64,000 bases of DNA from Lichtheimia corymbifera B2541 (GCA_000697475.1 JNEU01000947.1:124001-188000), one strand, 5' to 3'. Shown: positions 11,611 through 22,101, counted from the stretch's first letter. The notes: generated by a model not told the origin, from the sequence alone. Program-made: numbers and translations.

Positions 11611-13469
11611 ATGTCATCACCATCCGCATCATCCAACAACAACAATAACAATCCAGCACCACCGCCTCAAGTCAGCTCGGAACAACAACCTAATAGCACT
11701 AAAAATGAAAATACCGGCAATGCAGCAGTAACATCTTCCAACACCGACAACTCATCCGGCACTGCCACACCTACACCTACTCGCAAACGTACACGAGCTA
11801 CAGCTGAGCAGCTAGCTGTATTGGAAGATACATTTGCAGTCAACGTGAGCCCAAATGGCAAGCTTCGTAAACAGCTCTCTGAGCGTTTACAAATGAGTGA
11901 AAGATCCATCCAGATCTGGTTTCAGAACCGCCGTGCCAAGGTCAAGCATATGCAAAAGCGTGCACAAATGCAAATGCAACAAGCCTCTTTACGTGCTCAG
12001 ATGTATCAGTATCAGCAATATAATGCCGCAGTTGCTGCTGCTGCTGCTAATGGAGGAGCAGCAGGAGGAGCTATGATGCCACCACCACCACCTCCTGGTT
12101 ATCATCAACATCATCAACAGCATCATCATCCGTACTACTATAGCCCTCGTGTACCCTTGCCTCCACGTGCTCAAAGTGCCGAAGCTTCATACATTGATCA
12201 TCACCATCACCATCATCGCTATCATCCACAACAACAAGAAAGTGTTAACCCACTTTCACATTCGATGCATCAACAACAGCAAACATCGGCTCCTATGATG
12301 CCAGCGAATAATCAACAAGCTTGGCAAATGGGTGATGCACACTATAATGCTATGGCAAACGGTACACCAGCTACGACAACAACCAGCAGCAGCAGCAACA
12401 TCCCTACCTTGATTCCTGTGCCTAATGCTGGGCCTACTGCTATGTTAGCCACAGGTGATTTACCTTCATCTTCTGGTAATGATGGTGTGCATGGTTCATC
12501 GCTATCATCATCTCCAGTTGTGTCGGATGGTTCATTCTGGGGTGCATCACCTGGTATGTTACAAATTAAAATCCCTTGTTTCAAAAGCGTACCTTTATTC
12601 ATGCCGTTTTATATACAATAGATCAACACACTGTTGACCCCGCCTTGGCTGTTCGAGCATTGAGTGATCCTCCTATTGTTACCACGATTGATCCCGCTAG
12701 CATCATGATGACACCCCCCGATACGATGGATCATGCAGGTCATGTCACCACCCATTTGAATGCTACCACCTTGACTATTGGTACATGGCAACGACTCAAG
12801 CTTCGTGCCAACGATTTAACTTGCGTATACGATGGGGAAAGTAAAATCTTTTCCTGGCAGATTGCCGACAATGGTTGTCGGTTCAAGATTGACATGGCTC
12901 TGGATGCCGTGTCGAGTATCGAGTTTGTGGATAATCCTAGTGATGTCCTAGCCGATGTTCATTTTGATATTAGCGAGCCACCTTTATTCTACATGGAGCA
13001 AAAAAAGAGCAATGAGCAGCAGCAACAGGAGGATGAGGAAAAGAAGCAACAACAAGACAACGACAAGAACAATGAAAAAGACTGGGTGCAATGCAGTGAT
13101 TTCACAGAAGGCAAGCAAGCATCACGCTTCTTTCGGCATTCGCTTAAAGGTGTCGCCCATCACCTCAAGCAAGAGCTTGTAAGTCTTACTGAGAATCATC
13201 CTGAGACACAACGCTTGGTACGCTATGCCAGTGTGAATCAGCAACAACAGCAAGAGGAACATGACTTTTGGCTTGCAGCGGCTATTGCAGCGGCTGCTAC
13301 AGGTGGACCAAGTAGTGCTGCTTCATCACCCCCAAATGCAAGTCATCATTATGGTCCAGCATCCACCCTTTATTGGACTCCTCCTGATACAGCTATTACC
13401 TCCACCACCGCATCAGCTATGCCCACCATGATGCCAATGACTGTGGAGCCTTCATCATTACTCGGTTAG
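11611..13469 (+). CDS. Homeodomain transcription factor
   Basis: Exons 11611-12553 and 12622-13469 give 596 aa. The homeodomain (about residues 57-117) begins RKRTRATAEQLAVLEDTF and ends in the recognition helix IQIWFQNRRAKVKH, with all core residues (W, F, N, R) intact. It resembles the fungal Phx1/Htf1 group of stress and development homeobox regulators. Flanks are rich in Gln, His, Pro and Ala. Exon 2 encodes a second conserved-looking block (TIGTWQRLKLRANDL, then FSWQIADNGCRFKIDM and MALDAVSSIEF) that is probably a fungal-specific C-terminal domain of this group. The intron donor GTATGT and acceptor ATAG keep phase 1. An alternative reading through the intron adds a short tail and stops at 12621, so an intron-retained short isoform is possible. 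Confidence 0.9.
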
Positions 13470-14251
13470 ACTTATTCCTTATCTCTATCTCCCTCTCTCT
13501 TTCATATCATTATCTCATTTATCCATAACCTTCAACACCGACACTACTCACGCTCATAGCTCATCCTTTTCCCCCAACCCCACTCCCATTGTTGTATCTT
13601 GTTGCATCTCTCTTCCTTATCCCATTCTTTCTTTTATTGTAGCATATCATCTCGCTTATCCCCACATCTCGTCATTGATTAAAACCATATGTATATCTCG
13701 GTTCATTTGTAATGCACTCTGCTTTCAATTGGTTGGAAAACCTCCTCTTATCACTGCACCGTAACAATGAACTATCCTTTGGATTGGTGCGTTGAGTTTC
13801 TTTTTAGGTTTTTTTCTAGCCGCTTGTTGCACATGCACCTACCTAGTCGGCTACCATACAACACGGTGCTTTGACACAAACTTGGGTTTTGACGGCACCT
13901 GCCAGCCAGGATAGATTACATGCATCCAAAATTCTCCAAACAATGCCATCATGTGCATCTCGCACAGATGCTTTAGGGACAGCCTATGTTGCTCCCCTAT
14001 CTGGAAATGAAAGCGTGAGAGATCTTGTATCACACCCACAGCAGATCGTACTTGTGGGAACATGATAACAATATGAGACAAGCCGACAGAATCATTGTTA
14101 CACAGCCCAGTGATAATGCACAGGGACGACGTAGCTCTGACAATATAATCATCCATACGATAACCGCCTCTTTAAAAAGACTTGGATTGATCTACCTTCT
14201 CACACACGTACTTTTTCTCTCTCTCTTTTACTCTCCTTGCCTAAAGTCTTT
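13470..14251. other. Intergenic, no gene recognised
   Basis: The first part is a pyrimidine-rich probable 3'UTR of the homeobox gene. The rest is promoter sequence of the MFS gene and ends in a CT-rich tract at about 14205-14240. No coding region was seen. Confidence 0.6.
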
Positions 14252-16290
14252 ATGGCCCTTGAAGACTATATTACAAGAGCACAAAAAAAGGGCTCATCCT
14301 CATCGTCCTCGGAAGATAATACCGATTCAGATAAGGCCACTAGCCATGTTGTATCCGTCAAGCATATAGATGATAGCAATGCAGGCGTTGCCACGCATCA
14401 AGAATGGGTGCCGCCCGATAAAAAAGAGCTACGACGTTTGTTATGGAAGCTTGATTTGAGAATCGTGCCTTATGTATCACTCCTTTACTTGGTATCGTTC
14501 TTGGATCGGGTTAATATTGGTACGTAAAATGTTAGGATGGAGGAATCCATGGTGCTAGATGCTCAATAGCACTGATCCATGTACATAGGAAACGCAAAGA
14601 TTGCTGGCTTGATGGAAGACACTAACATGACTGAATACGAATACGGCTGGTCATTGTCGATTTTCTTTGTTGCCTATGTAATGTATACTTGCCAATGCAT
14701 AGTACAACACCCGACCCCTTGTTACTCATATATGACATACATGTAGATTGTATTTGAAATCCCATCCAATTTGGCACTGAAACGACTTGGTGCACGTATA
14801 TGGATTCCCATCATCATGGGAGTGTGGGGTGTCATTATGATGGCCATGGCGGCTGCCAAAAGTGGAAGGCAGCTAATGGTTGCACGATTTTTTCTCGGAG
14901 CGGCCGAGTCAGGCCTTTATCCCGTAGGTGAATGCGTCATGTGGTATTGGTGGTGAATGAATTTTGCATGTTTGGCTTTTTCTCACACCTTGAGTTATTC
15001 TTCTTTGTGAAATGAAGGGAATTTGGTGGTATCTATCAACCTGGTACACTCGACGTGAATTGACCACAAGGATTGCATTTTATTTTGGAAGCTCAACGTT
15101 GGCAGGAGTAAGGAAATAACTATAAGCATGATGTATTGTATCAAGAAAAAGCCGTTTACATTGACGACACCCTTTTTTCCATTTAGGCTTTTGGCGGAGT
15201 ATTAGCCTATGGCATTATGCATATGAAAGGACTGCAAGGACTAAATGGATGGCAATGGATTTTTATCATTGAAGGCATACCTCCTTTGATCCTAGCAATT
15301 ACGAGCTACTTTGTTTTGGCTGATGGACCTGCCACTGCTAGCTGTAAGTGACATATAGAATAGGGTTTGGATGACACTATATCCACTAACCAATGCAAAA
15401 GTTCTTTCATCCCGAGAACGTGAAATCGCCGTAAATCGACTTGAAGTGGATGCAGGCCCTGCCACCGATACCAAATTTTCATGGAAGGAGTGCTGGGATG
15501 GCATAGTAGATTGGAAAATCAATTATTTTGCCCTGATGAATCTTGGTGGTTTGATACCCATGTTTTCCATCTCGATGTTTATGCCCCAGATTGTCAAGGA
15601 CATGGGATTTTCCAGTATCAATGCACAAGCCATGACCGTGCCACCTTATGCTGTTGGTAAGTCATGGTATACCGCAAAGTGATAAATGGAGGCATATAGC
15701 TAACCATCCCTTGCAGCTTTTGTGATATGCATCATTGTTGCTTTAAACGCCGATCGGATGTTTGAACGTGGATGGCATTCTGCATTTGCTTCATTCATCG
15801 GTGTCATTGGCTATCTCTTGCTCATTGTGTTGAAGGACAAGGGTATTGCTGGCCTTTATGTTGGTACCATTCTTGCAACCATTGGATCATTTGCGCAGCT
15901 AGCACCACGGGCTGCATGGGGCTCAGGATGTATAGGTGGTCATACAAAACGTGCTGTAGGCGTCGCAATGATTTCCAACATTGGTAACATCAGTGGTGCC
16001 TTGGCATCCACTATATATCAAGATGACGATGCTCCTCATTACGTGCGTGGACATGCAGTGTGTTTGGGTACCTGTGCTGCTGTCTCTGTCATGTGCATCG
16101 CCTTAAAGTATATTCTTAAATACATCAACAAGCGACGTGATCGATTATCACCTGAAGAGTACCAAAAAGCATGCCAGGGCCAACATCTTGGCGATGCAGT
16201 AAGTGTTCTCAGAAGGATTATGTGTATTCATAGGAAATTAATCATGCATGTATTGATATGTAGCATCCCGATTGGCGTTATGTTCATTGA
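14252..16290 (+). CDS. MFS transporter, anion:cation symporter (allantoate permease) type
   Basis: Plasma-membrane carrier of the Dal5-like family, whose members take up organic anions such as allantoate, ureidosuccinate, nicotinate or dipeptides; the substrate here is unknown. Eight exons (14252-14519, 14589-14677, 14747-14923, 15018-15107, 15187-15343, 15402-15656, 15717-16198, 16264-16290) give 514 aa. Landmarks: LLWKLDLRIVPYVSLLYLVSFLDRVNIGNAK at TM1 (read across an intron), FEIPSNLALKRLGARIW after TM2, and WQWIFIIEGIPPLI. A cytoplasmic loop begins at FLSSREREIAVNRL, and a sequence ending LAPRAAWGSG lies in the second half. The last exon has only nine codons (HPDWRYVH then stop) and supplies the usual family C-terminus. 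Without that exon the frame would run on into sequence unlike the family. Confidence 0.9.
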
Positions 16291-16399
16291 CAACATTCCT
16301 TTTATTATCCATGTACTCGTAGAAAGATCTGCTGCTATAATGTCGCATATGTATATACCACGTACACCACTACTACTATTATTCTAACAATACAAATTG

Positions 16400-17160
16400 A
16401 TGCTATTCTTGAACCGTGCCATCCTCAACATCCAGCGGTACTCCTTGTAAGGTTGATGAATGAACCATCACCGACGTGTAAGGTTTCCAAAAGAGAGGGA
16501 GCATATCAGATCCAGAAACAGTAGGCGAGAGCACCAACTGACATGTGGTGATTGATATCAGCGACCATGATCCTTATCCATACTGCCAAAAGTAACGCGT
16601 CTTCGTAGATCTCCTTGTAAAACATCTCGATCCGGCTAGCACATGGGTACAACTCCCAAAGTAGAACATATAGGAACCAAATGCTTTTTCCACGCATCGT
16701 ACATATCCAGATCCTTCCATCAATGTATCAAAGCAACATCCATATTCATGTATCCGCTGTGTTGGAAGCAAGCTGCTTGCATATAATGGTCATCTGCTGC
16801 TCACGTGAAAAGGCTGTAAGGCAGGTTGCTGCAAGTAGATGCTGCTGTTTGGAGGCAATGGAAATGAAAGCCTTGCTAATAGCAACTGCTGGAATGAATG
16901 CTGTTACGATTGATTGTCGTTGAGGAGTATACAAGAGAAGGTGTGGAGGTCAAAGAAACGCGGGTGTTGTAGTAGAGTGACAAGGCCGTGTACCCGCCAT
17001 TCAGTCGAAGACGATCGGATCAAGACAGCTGTAGGATTGACATGATGGGTTGAAGCAGGGCAATCGTTCGCATGCGCTAGTTGTACTTGAATGGGCCAAC
17101 AACTGGAAATGGGAGGAAGAGGAAAGAAGGAGGGAGTGGGAAGAGCTGGAAATTTAAGTT
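16400..17160 (-). repeat. Gene-family fragment and shared upstream repeat, copy W
   Basis: The part at about 16790-17160 is clearly related to 23060-23480 and 42140-42600. All share blocks such as GTGTACAAGAGAAGGTG, AACGCGGGTGTTGTAG and a final ATGGGCCAACAA-like stretch. In the other two copies this block lies upstream of minus-strand fragments of one gene family. Here the sequence beyond it (16400-16790, minus) has short broken frames, one ending WKPYTSVMVHSSTLQG before a stop, which I cannot assign. I treat the segment as decayed. Confidence 0.55.
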
Positions 17161-17214
17161 GGTTGAGCTGCCAGGCATATCATGCACACCGTAAATTGAT
17201 CCATCATCTTGAGA

Positions 17215-17736
17215 TTGCGTACCTCGAACCTCAAACTTTCACACAATGTGCTCTTGAACATGCTGATCAACTTTGTATTAAGAAAGAACCCACACTTCAT
17301 TTAAAAATTTCGAAAGGGAGAGCATAATGTGGGGTTTACTATGACGGATGGAAATTGGGAAAGCGCCGGATTTATGAAAAAGTCAATTACTATGTAGGTA
17401 ATTGGGATTCCCCATTTCGCACTTGAAACTTGGTCAGGCGATACTCTCGCACATGCTGATCAACTTCATTCATTTAAAAACCGCATGGTTCATTATGAAC
17501 ATTTTGAATGCCGGCCAGTCCAAATGTAGGAGAAAGTAGGGTAGACGCTCCTGCTCCCCGAGATTGCCCACCTCAAACCTGAAACTTTCACACAACATCC
17601 TTTCGACCACGCCGAGCAATTTCGTTCTCATAAAGACCCCAGAGTTCATTATGAAAACCTTGAATGTAGGAGAGCCGATGAAGGGATGGAAACATAAATA
17701 GGGTGTACGGCCGTGCGCGCCGATATTGCCCATGGC
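17215..17736. repeat. Module array, island 1
   Basis: Tandem degenerate modules, each reading GAAACTT, then about 30 nt, then (TGCT)GATCAACTT, then AAAGA-CCCACACTTCATT, then a GAAA-TTTTGAATG-like end. The GATCAA-type anchors start near 17261, 17454 and 17610. A fourth module is split by the retroelement (its start at 17737-17749, the rest at 19058-19140). Anchor spacing is 193 and 156 bp, and about 162 bp for the last step once the insertion is removed. The same modules recur at 23520-23835 and 42640-43620. In translation, minus-strand frames across modules repeat a VFMRTKLL-like motif, but I take this as sequence identity rather than coding. Confidence 0.75.
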
Positions 17737-17749
17737 GACGTCGAAACTT
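17737..17749. repeat. Target-site duplication, left copy
   Basis: GACGTCGAAACTT, identical to 19058-19070. The two copies flank the poly(A)-tailed LINE-like insertion. Its final TT merges with the T run, so the true length is 11-13 bp. Confidence 0.85.
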
Positions 17750-19057
17750 TTTTTTTTTTTTTTTTTTTGTATGGCCCTTGCGGGGCTTATTTTATTTATG
17801 CGACTACGTATACGTAGAGTGACAGAAGCCGCGGCAGGTACAAAATGTGATAAATGAGAGGAAGTTTAAACAGGATCATGGTTCCTCATCGAAGAGGAAC
17901 TCCCCAGGGAACGTGATGATGGCGGTGTGGAGGAAACAAGAGGTTTTCCTTGTTGCTTAAGGGTGGCAGAGAGTTGTTCTAGAATTAAAGGCGGTAAAGA
18001 GGCAATGATATTTTGGGCGTGATCAGACATGGGATACGTTTGAATGATATAATCTTGAAGGCTGGATTGAGGCTGAGGTTTTGGTGCAGGCGTATTGTCA
18101 TTAAAATCATCAGGAATGAAATCGCTGATGATGTTGTCGTTGTGGTTCTCGATTGGCGAGGGGTCAAGGTTGAGCATGGATACATCAGACGATTGGCTGG
18201 TAACAGAAAGAGCGGATGGTGACTTGATGGGTGTTGTTGAGGGAACAGGCTTTGATCGGCGGTTGAAACAATTGGCAGCACGGTGACCTTTTTGGCCACA
18301 AGACCAGCAAACACGAGAACGAGCAGGATGTTGAGGGCAAGAGGAGGTGGCGTGACCAGGCGAATGACAACGGAGGCAGTGAAGTGGCATTTCTGCCCAT
18401 GTAGCATGAAACCGATCATCGGAGAAATGGTGTGAGAGAGTTGGTCGAATCCTGATTGGGCAGTAATTTCCAGGGTGGCATATCCTCTTCCCATGAAAAG
18501 GGATGAGTCAGAGTCGCGAAAGATGCCAAAGTCAAGAACGTTGCCATATGCTGAAAGTGCCGTTTGCATACCACTGGACAACTTGTCCTTTGTGGTGAAT
18601 GGAAGATCACTGAGGCGAAGATGAACTAAACGTGCATCCTTGGAGAGTGGCTTGGATGGTACAATACGTTGACCGTCAGGGAAGCTGATACCCTTGACAT
18701 TGACGGTAATATAATCCTGGTATTCAGGGATGAAAAGTTCAACAATGCGTCTCGCGTGATCATTATGAAGACGCACTCCACAGTTATTGGGGTAACTGGT
18801 GTTGACTAAACGTAGCAAAGTAGAGCGGTTTTCAGGTCGAGAAGTGAAGTCGAAAAATATACTGGGACATGAGGCAGGAGAACCACCTAATTTCCAGACA
18901 TTGGAATGAGTTGCATATTTACGGTCCTTGGGTGTCTTCAACGATTCACGAATCGAAGAAGGAGCACGCGTGGCTGCTGCATATGATGGTTTTTGAGGAC
19001 TAAGTCGAGTGCCTGATTCCTTATCAGGCGATTTGTTTATTTGCGCGAAAGACATGA
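17750..19057 (-). mobile_element. LINE-like (non-LTR) retroelement with ORF1 only
   Basis: A 1308-bp insertion read on the minus strand. It starts two bases before an ATG (19055), carries one gag-like frame with two zinc knuckles, and ends in a poly(A) tract of about 19 nt (T run at 17750-17768). Just before the tail sits a small hairpin, GCCC-loop-GGGC, at 17774-17786. A 13-bp perfect target duplication (17737-17749 and 19058-19070) shows insertion by target-primed reverse transcription. No endonuclease or reverse-transcriptase region is present. Ordinary 5' truncation of a LINE would keep ORF2 and lose ORF1, so this is an internally deleted or non-autonomous ORF1-only form. It interrupts one module of the flanking array, so it is younger than the array. 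Confidence 0.85.
17866..19055 (-). pseudogene. LINE ORF1-like protein with two CCHC zinc knuckles, frameshifted
   Basis: Frame A runs from the ATG at 19055 (MSFAQINKSPDKESG, then PSYAAATRAP, a typical ORF1/gag opening) to about 18420. The protein continues in a second frame to 17866. That frame reads DDRFHATWAEMPLHC and carries two knuckles of form C-x2-C-x4-H-x4-C: CLRCHSPGHATSSC and CWSCGQKGHRAANC. The switch lies near 18410-18425 and fits a one-base deletion; I see no classical slippery heptamer there. The intact protein would be about 395 aa: N-terminal nucleic-acid-binding region, middle RRM-like or coiled part, knuckles, then a Ser/Pro tail. Such proteins package LINE RNA. Confidence 0.8.
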
Positions 19058-19070
19058 GACGTCGAAACTT
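19058..19070. repeat. Target-site duplication, right copy
   Basis: GACGTCGAAACTT, matching 17737-17749 exactly. The interrupted module resumes directly after it (GGTTAGGAGGTGCTC, then CATGCTGATCAA). Confidence 0.85.
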
Positions 19071-19140
19071 GGTTAGGAGGTGCTCTCGGTCATGCTGATC
19101 AATATCGTTCTCATAAAGCCTCTACACATCATTATGGAGA

Positions 19141-19373
19141 TTTGGAGATACAGGCACCTTTATGTTTTTACTATGCTGTAAATGTGATGCTATATGACAA
19201 GTGGTGTTTGTTCATTGTGAAGTAGATTGAGCCTGATAGAGCGGAAGGTGCGCAGGGGCGTGTTTGTGTAACACAGCTCATTTGCATGATACTCCACAAT
19301 GAACAAAGACCACTTGTCATATAGCTTCACGCTTACAGCATATGTAAAACATAAAGGTGTCTGTATCTCTAAA
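19141..19373. repeat. Inverted repeat A, copy 1
   Basis: The arms at about 19141-19224 and 19290-19373 are reverse complements with few mismatches (GAGATACAGGCACCTTTATG against the complement of CATAAAGGTGTCTGTATCTC). The loop is about 65 nt and contains CTCATTTGCATGATA. The homologous unit at 43621-43855 has the same arms but the loop in the opposite orientation. Confidence 0.85.
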
Positions 19374-19665
19374 CTTTACAATGAAACATGGGGTCTTCAA
19401 TCGAACAAAGTTGCTCGTCGGGGTGAAGCGCACCTTGGGTGCAAGTTTCACGATCAACCTCGCCGATCCTAGATTTCGCAATGTCACCGCCAGCCAAAGT
19501 GGATCTTGGGTTGACCTCTTGAAATTTTTTTTTCAACTTTGGCTGGTGGCGACATTGGGTGAATCTGAGATCGGCGAGCCTGAACGTGAAACTTGCACCC
19601 AAGGTGCGCTTCACCCCGACGAGCAACTTTGTTCGATTGAAGACCCCACGTTTCATTGTAAAGTT
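19372..19665. repeat. Long palindrome B, copy 1
   Basis: Near-perfect palindrome: the arm 19372-19500 pairs with 19536-19665 around a loop of about 35 nt. Each arm is an array module with the core GAGCAACTTTGTTCGATTGA and GAAACTTGCACCCAAGG, so the palindrome is two modules placed head to head. This is why long frames with almost the same translation appear on both strands here. Related palindrome: 43856-44092. Confidence 0.88.
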
Positions 19666-19850
19666 AGAGATACCGGCATCTTTATGTTTTATATATGTTA
19701 TAACCATGATGCTATATGAATGGTGATCTTTGTTGATTGTCAACCGCCTCTCTCATATGGAAGCTAAATATGCAGAAGGGCATGGATGGTGCCACAAGCC
19801 CAGGTGCAGGTGTTGAAGGGCCGATCCTATTGGGGGAGACTGCATGATGG

Positions 19851-20197
19851 TGTTGTGATGTAGCTTGAGACTGTTAGTAGCTCTCACACGGTCATGCGTT
19901 TGTAAGCTTAGAGATGCATGCGTATTATAAACCATTGACCGACGACAAATAAACATAAGACTCTCTTCCCAACTTACCGTAGGGTACGGATGGACACGGT
20001 TTTGTCAAGGACGCTTTTACCCTAGTGGTATTGAAGGAAGGACAGGTTGGCGACCGCGTTTTATGTATTCTTCTCCAACGTGAGAGTCTCCCTTGTGTAT
20101 CTTATCCCCATGCACATTGTATCGCGCGTATGTTGTGAGTGGTGTTTAGTTAGTGTAAACGCTGAGCATCACTGCAGTTCAAGATCCCCTTACAACA
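19851..20197 (+). mobile_element. Solo LTR, copy 1
   Basis: A 347-bp unit beginning TGTTGTGATG and ending TTACAACA, flanked by the 4-bp duplication ATGG (19847-19850 and 20198-20201). The TG...CA ends with a short target duplication are the mark of LTR retrotransposons. No internal region is present, so this is a solo LTR. An inverted copy lies at 44281-44629. The element's own orientation is unknown; plus is used for reference. A short terminal-inverted-repeat transposon is a less likely alternative. Confidence 0.72.
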
Positions 20198-20201
20198 ATG
20201 G

Positions 20202-20799
20202 ATATTTACCTTTATGTGTCTATAGTAATGTCCGCCTACAATTGGCGTAGAGGATGGCTCGTTCTTATATAAGGTCGCATAGGACAGTGTAAACTAAAAG
20301 TTGTTATAGTTAAGCATGGCAGGTTCATCTACTCCTGTCGGATTGTATCACAGCTCACTCTTTCTTGAACATATAGATGGATTAAGCTTATAAGGAACCA
20401 CCAAGAGTTTACCTAACGAACAAGCGCAACTATGATCGGCATCTTCATTTTTGAATTTATTATAGATCTTTGTTATACAAGCATTTGAGGATCCTCACCG
20501 CCTTTCGACTATCAGCTTGTGAACAAGGAAGTTTTAGCGAATGTAGTAGTATATGATAACATGACAAAAGAACAAAAGCAACTCGATACGATCTTATAAA
20601 TTGTTAAATCTCCTCGCTTTCCAACCTTGAATTTCTATTCCCCCTTTCAAACCAGAAACCAATCAATTGATCCATATTATTCACATATGAAAGGATGGTA
20701 TATATTATGTTAAATCGAATGTTCATTGAAAATAAGTCGATGAATAGGACATGGTAGTGCGGATGTTTATAAAGTAAGTACAATGCTAAAGGAAGCTAG
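20202..20799. other. Repeat-island sequence, nothing recognised
   Basis: AT-rich sequence between the solo LTR and the F-box-like pseudogene. No frame, repeat unit or site could be identified. Confidence 0.5.
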
Positions 20800-22101
20800 T
20801 TGCACATTGCATACAATGCGGGCGAGCGACGTAGAGAACCATTCCATCGAATCCATCATCATCCTCAGCCGCATCCACGTGATATGATCCATTGTTCTTG
20901 TCGACAGCATGTTCTCAAAGCAGCATTGCAGGATTTCCCATCACCGCACTTGATTGCATCCATCCATCAAATCCGATATGTTGTTGAAAAGAGCCATCTT
21001 GCAATCGCTGCTGATATGCTTCCTTGTCGATCCAGCTGTTGGTCTATCTCTTTTACGGCCATTTCCTATCGTAGCTCACTTGCAATCGAATAAGTGCCAG
21101 CCATCACCGCCAACTGCTTGTGATATTGCTTGATGCGTTTGACATCGTATGTTTCCGGCATACTATATTCCCAATTTTGATTAGGATACCCGAATGTTCA
21201 CGATGAAGTTCGACCCATAAGAAATGCAGTGTGAAACACAAAATGACAATAGGAAGAAAAAAAGCAAATGAAATGGTTGCTTGTGTGAGTGAACGGCATT
21301 GGCGTTGGTAGCTTTGATTTTAGCAGCAGACGCGGTATCCATCATCTTGATAGAGATGCCGTTCTTTGTTGTAGAATCGGCAGCATGCCAGCTTCTCAGA
21401 TCCCACCAGTGCCTCCAACAACGCCAAACATGATATGACCACCTGCATCAAATGTGATGCTTGACTTCCTTGAGAAATGCTTGTTTGAATGGCTCGAAAT
21501 GTAACGCATCTCTTGTTTCTGATTAGCTTGTAGATAGCTGTGTCTTTGCAAGCAATAGATAGCATCCTTGGCCCATCCTCGTGAGTGGCTGATTGAGTTG
21601 ACACTGACTTCTTGAGATGTTTCATATAGATCCATATCTGCAGCAGTGAAGTGTCGTTTGGTCTTCATGCTGACAATTTCGTTATCCAAATGTGCCTTGT
21701 CAGTTAACTTTTGCCATAGGTCTTCACTTTTGATGGTCCACATCCAAGGTTAGCGTATGATGACCAGGGCGTTTCTTGATTTGTGCACATATCCATTTGC
21801 CAAAACGCGTCGTTATGGTATCAGACGTTGGTATGATGAACTCTGTCGCTGCATAGCTGAATTGGAGATATATTTGCATCAAGGAGAGGGGGATCCGTTT
21901 GGTGGGCAGCCGGATAGAAGTGGAGCAAGCGAGTTGCAGAGTGTTGATAGGGTTGCCATCGAGATCATAGGTGTCATTCACGCATAGGTTCAAGCTTGCT
22001 GCCCATAGTGAAGGGTGGAGTGTTGCCAGGTGGATGCGATCCTGCCATTCAAGGTACTTGTGCAATAGCAGCACAATGCCGAGCGGAAGCTTGTGGAGCA
22101 T
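20800..22101 (-). pseudogene. F-box-like protein gene, decayed (copy Y)
   Basis: The ATG at 22101 opens an N-terminal frame with an F-box pattern (KLPLGIVLLLHKYLEW, DRIHLATLHPSLWAASL) that continues 125 codons. The frame stops at 21724, but the homologous reading continues one frame over (SEDLWQKLTDKAHLDNE to 21396), so there is a one-base indel near 21730. The 3' part at about 21093-20800 carries, across several stops, the block NGSYHVDAAEDD seen in copies X and Z. Intact F-box proteins would recruit substrates to SCF ubiquitin ligases. I cannot place introns with confidence. Confidence 0.6.

Noticed and set aside
17470..17733. Minus-strand frame with repeated VFMRTKLL-like motifs, also seen at 42608-42826 and 42943-43335
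   Set aside because: The motif repeats because the DNA module repeats. Frames break between modules and no start, splice or domain logic supports coding.
19357..19743. Overlapping frames of 120 and 124 codons on both strands with nearly the same translation
   Set aside because: They are the two arms of one DNA palindrome read in each direction, so the likeness follows from the inverted repeat and is not evidence for a protein.
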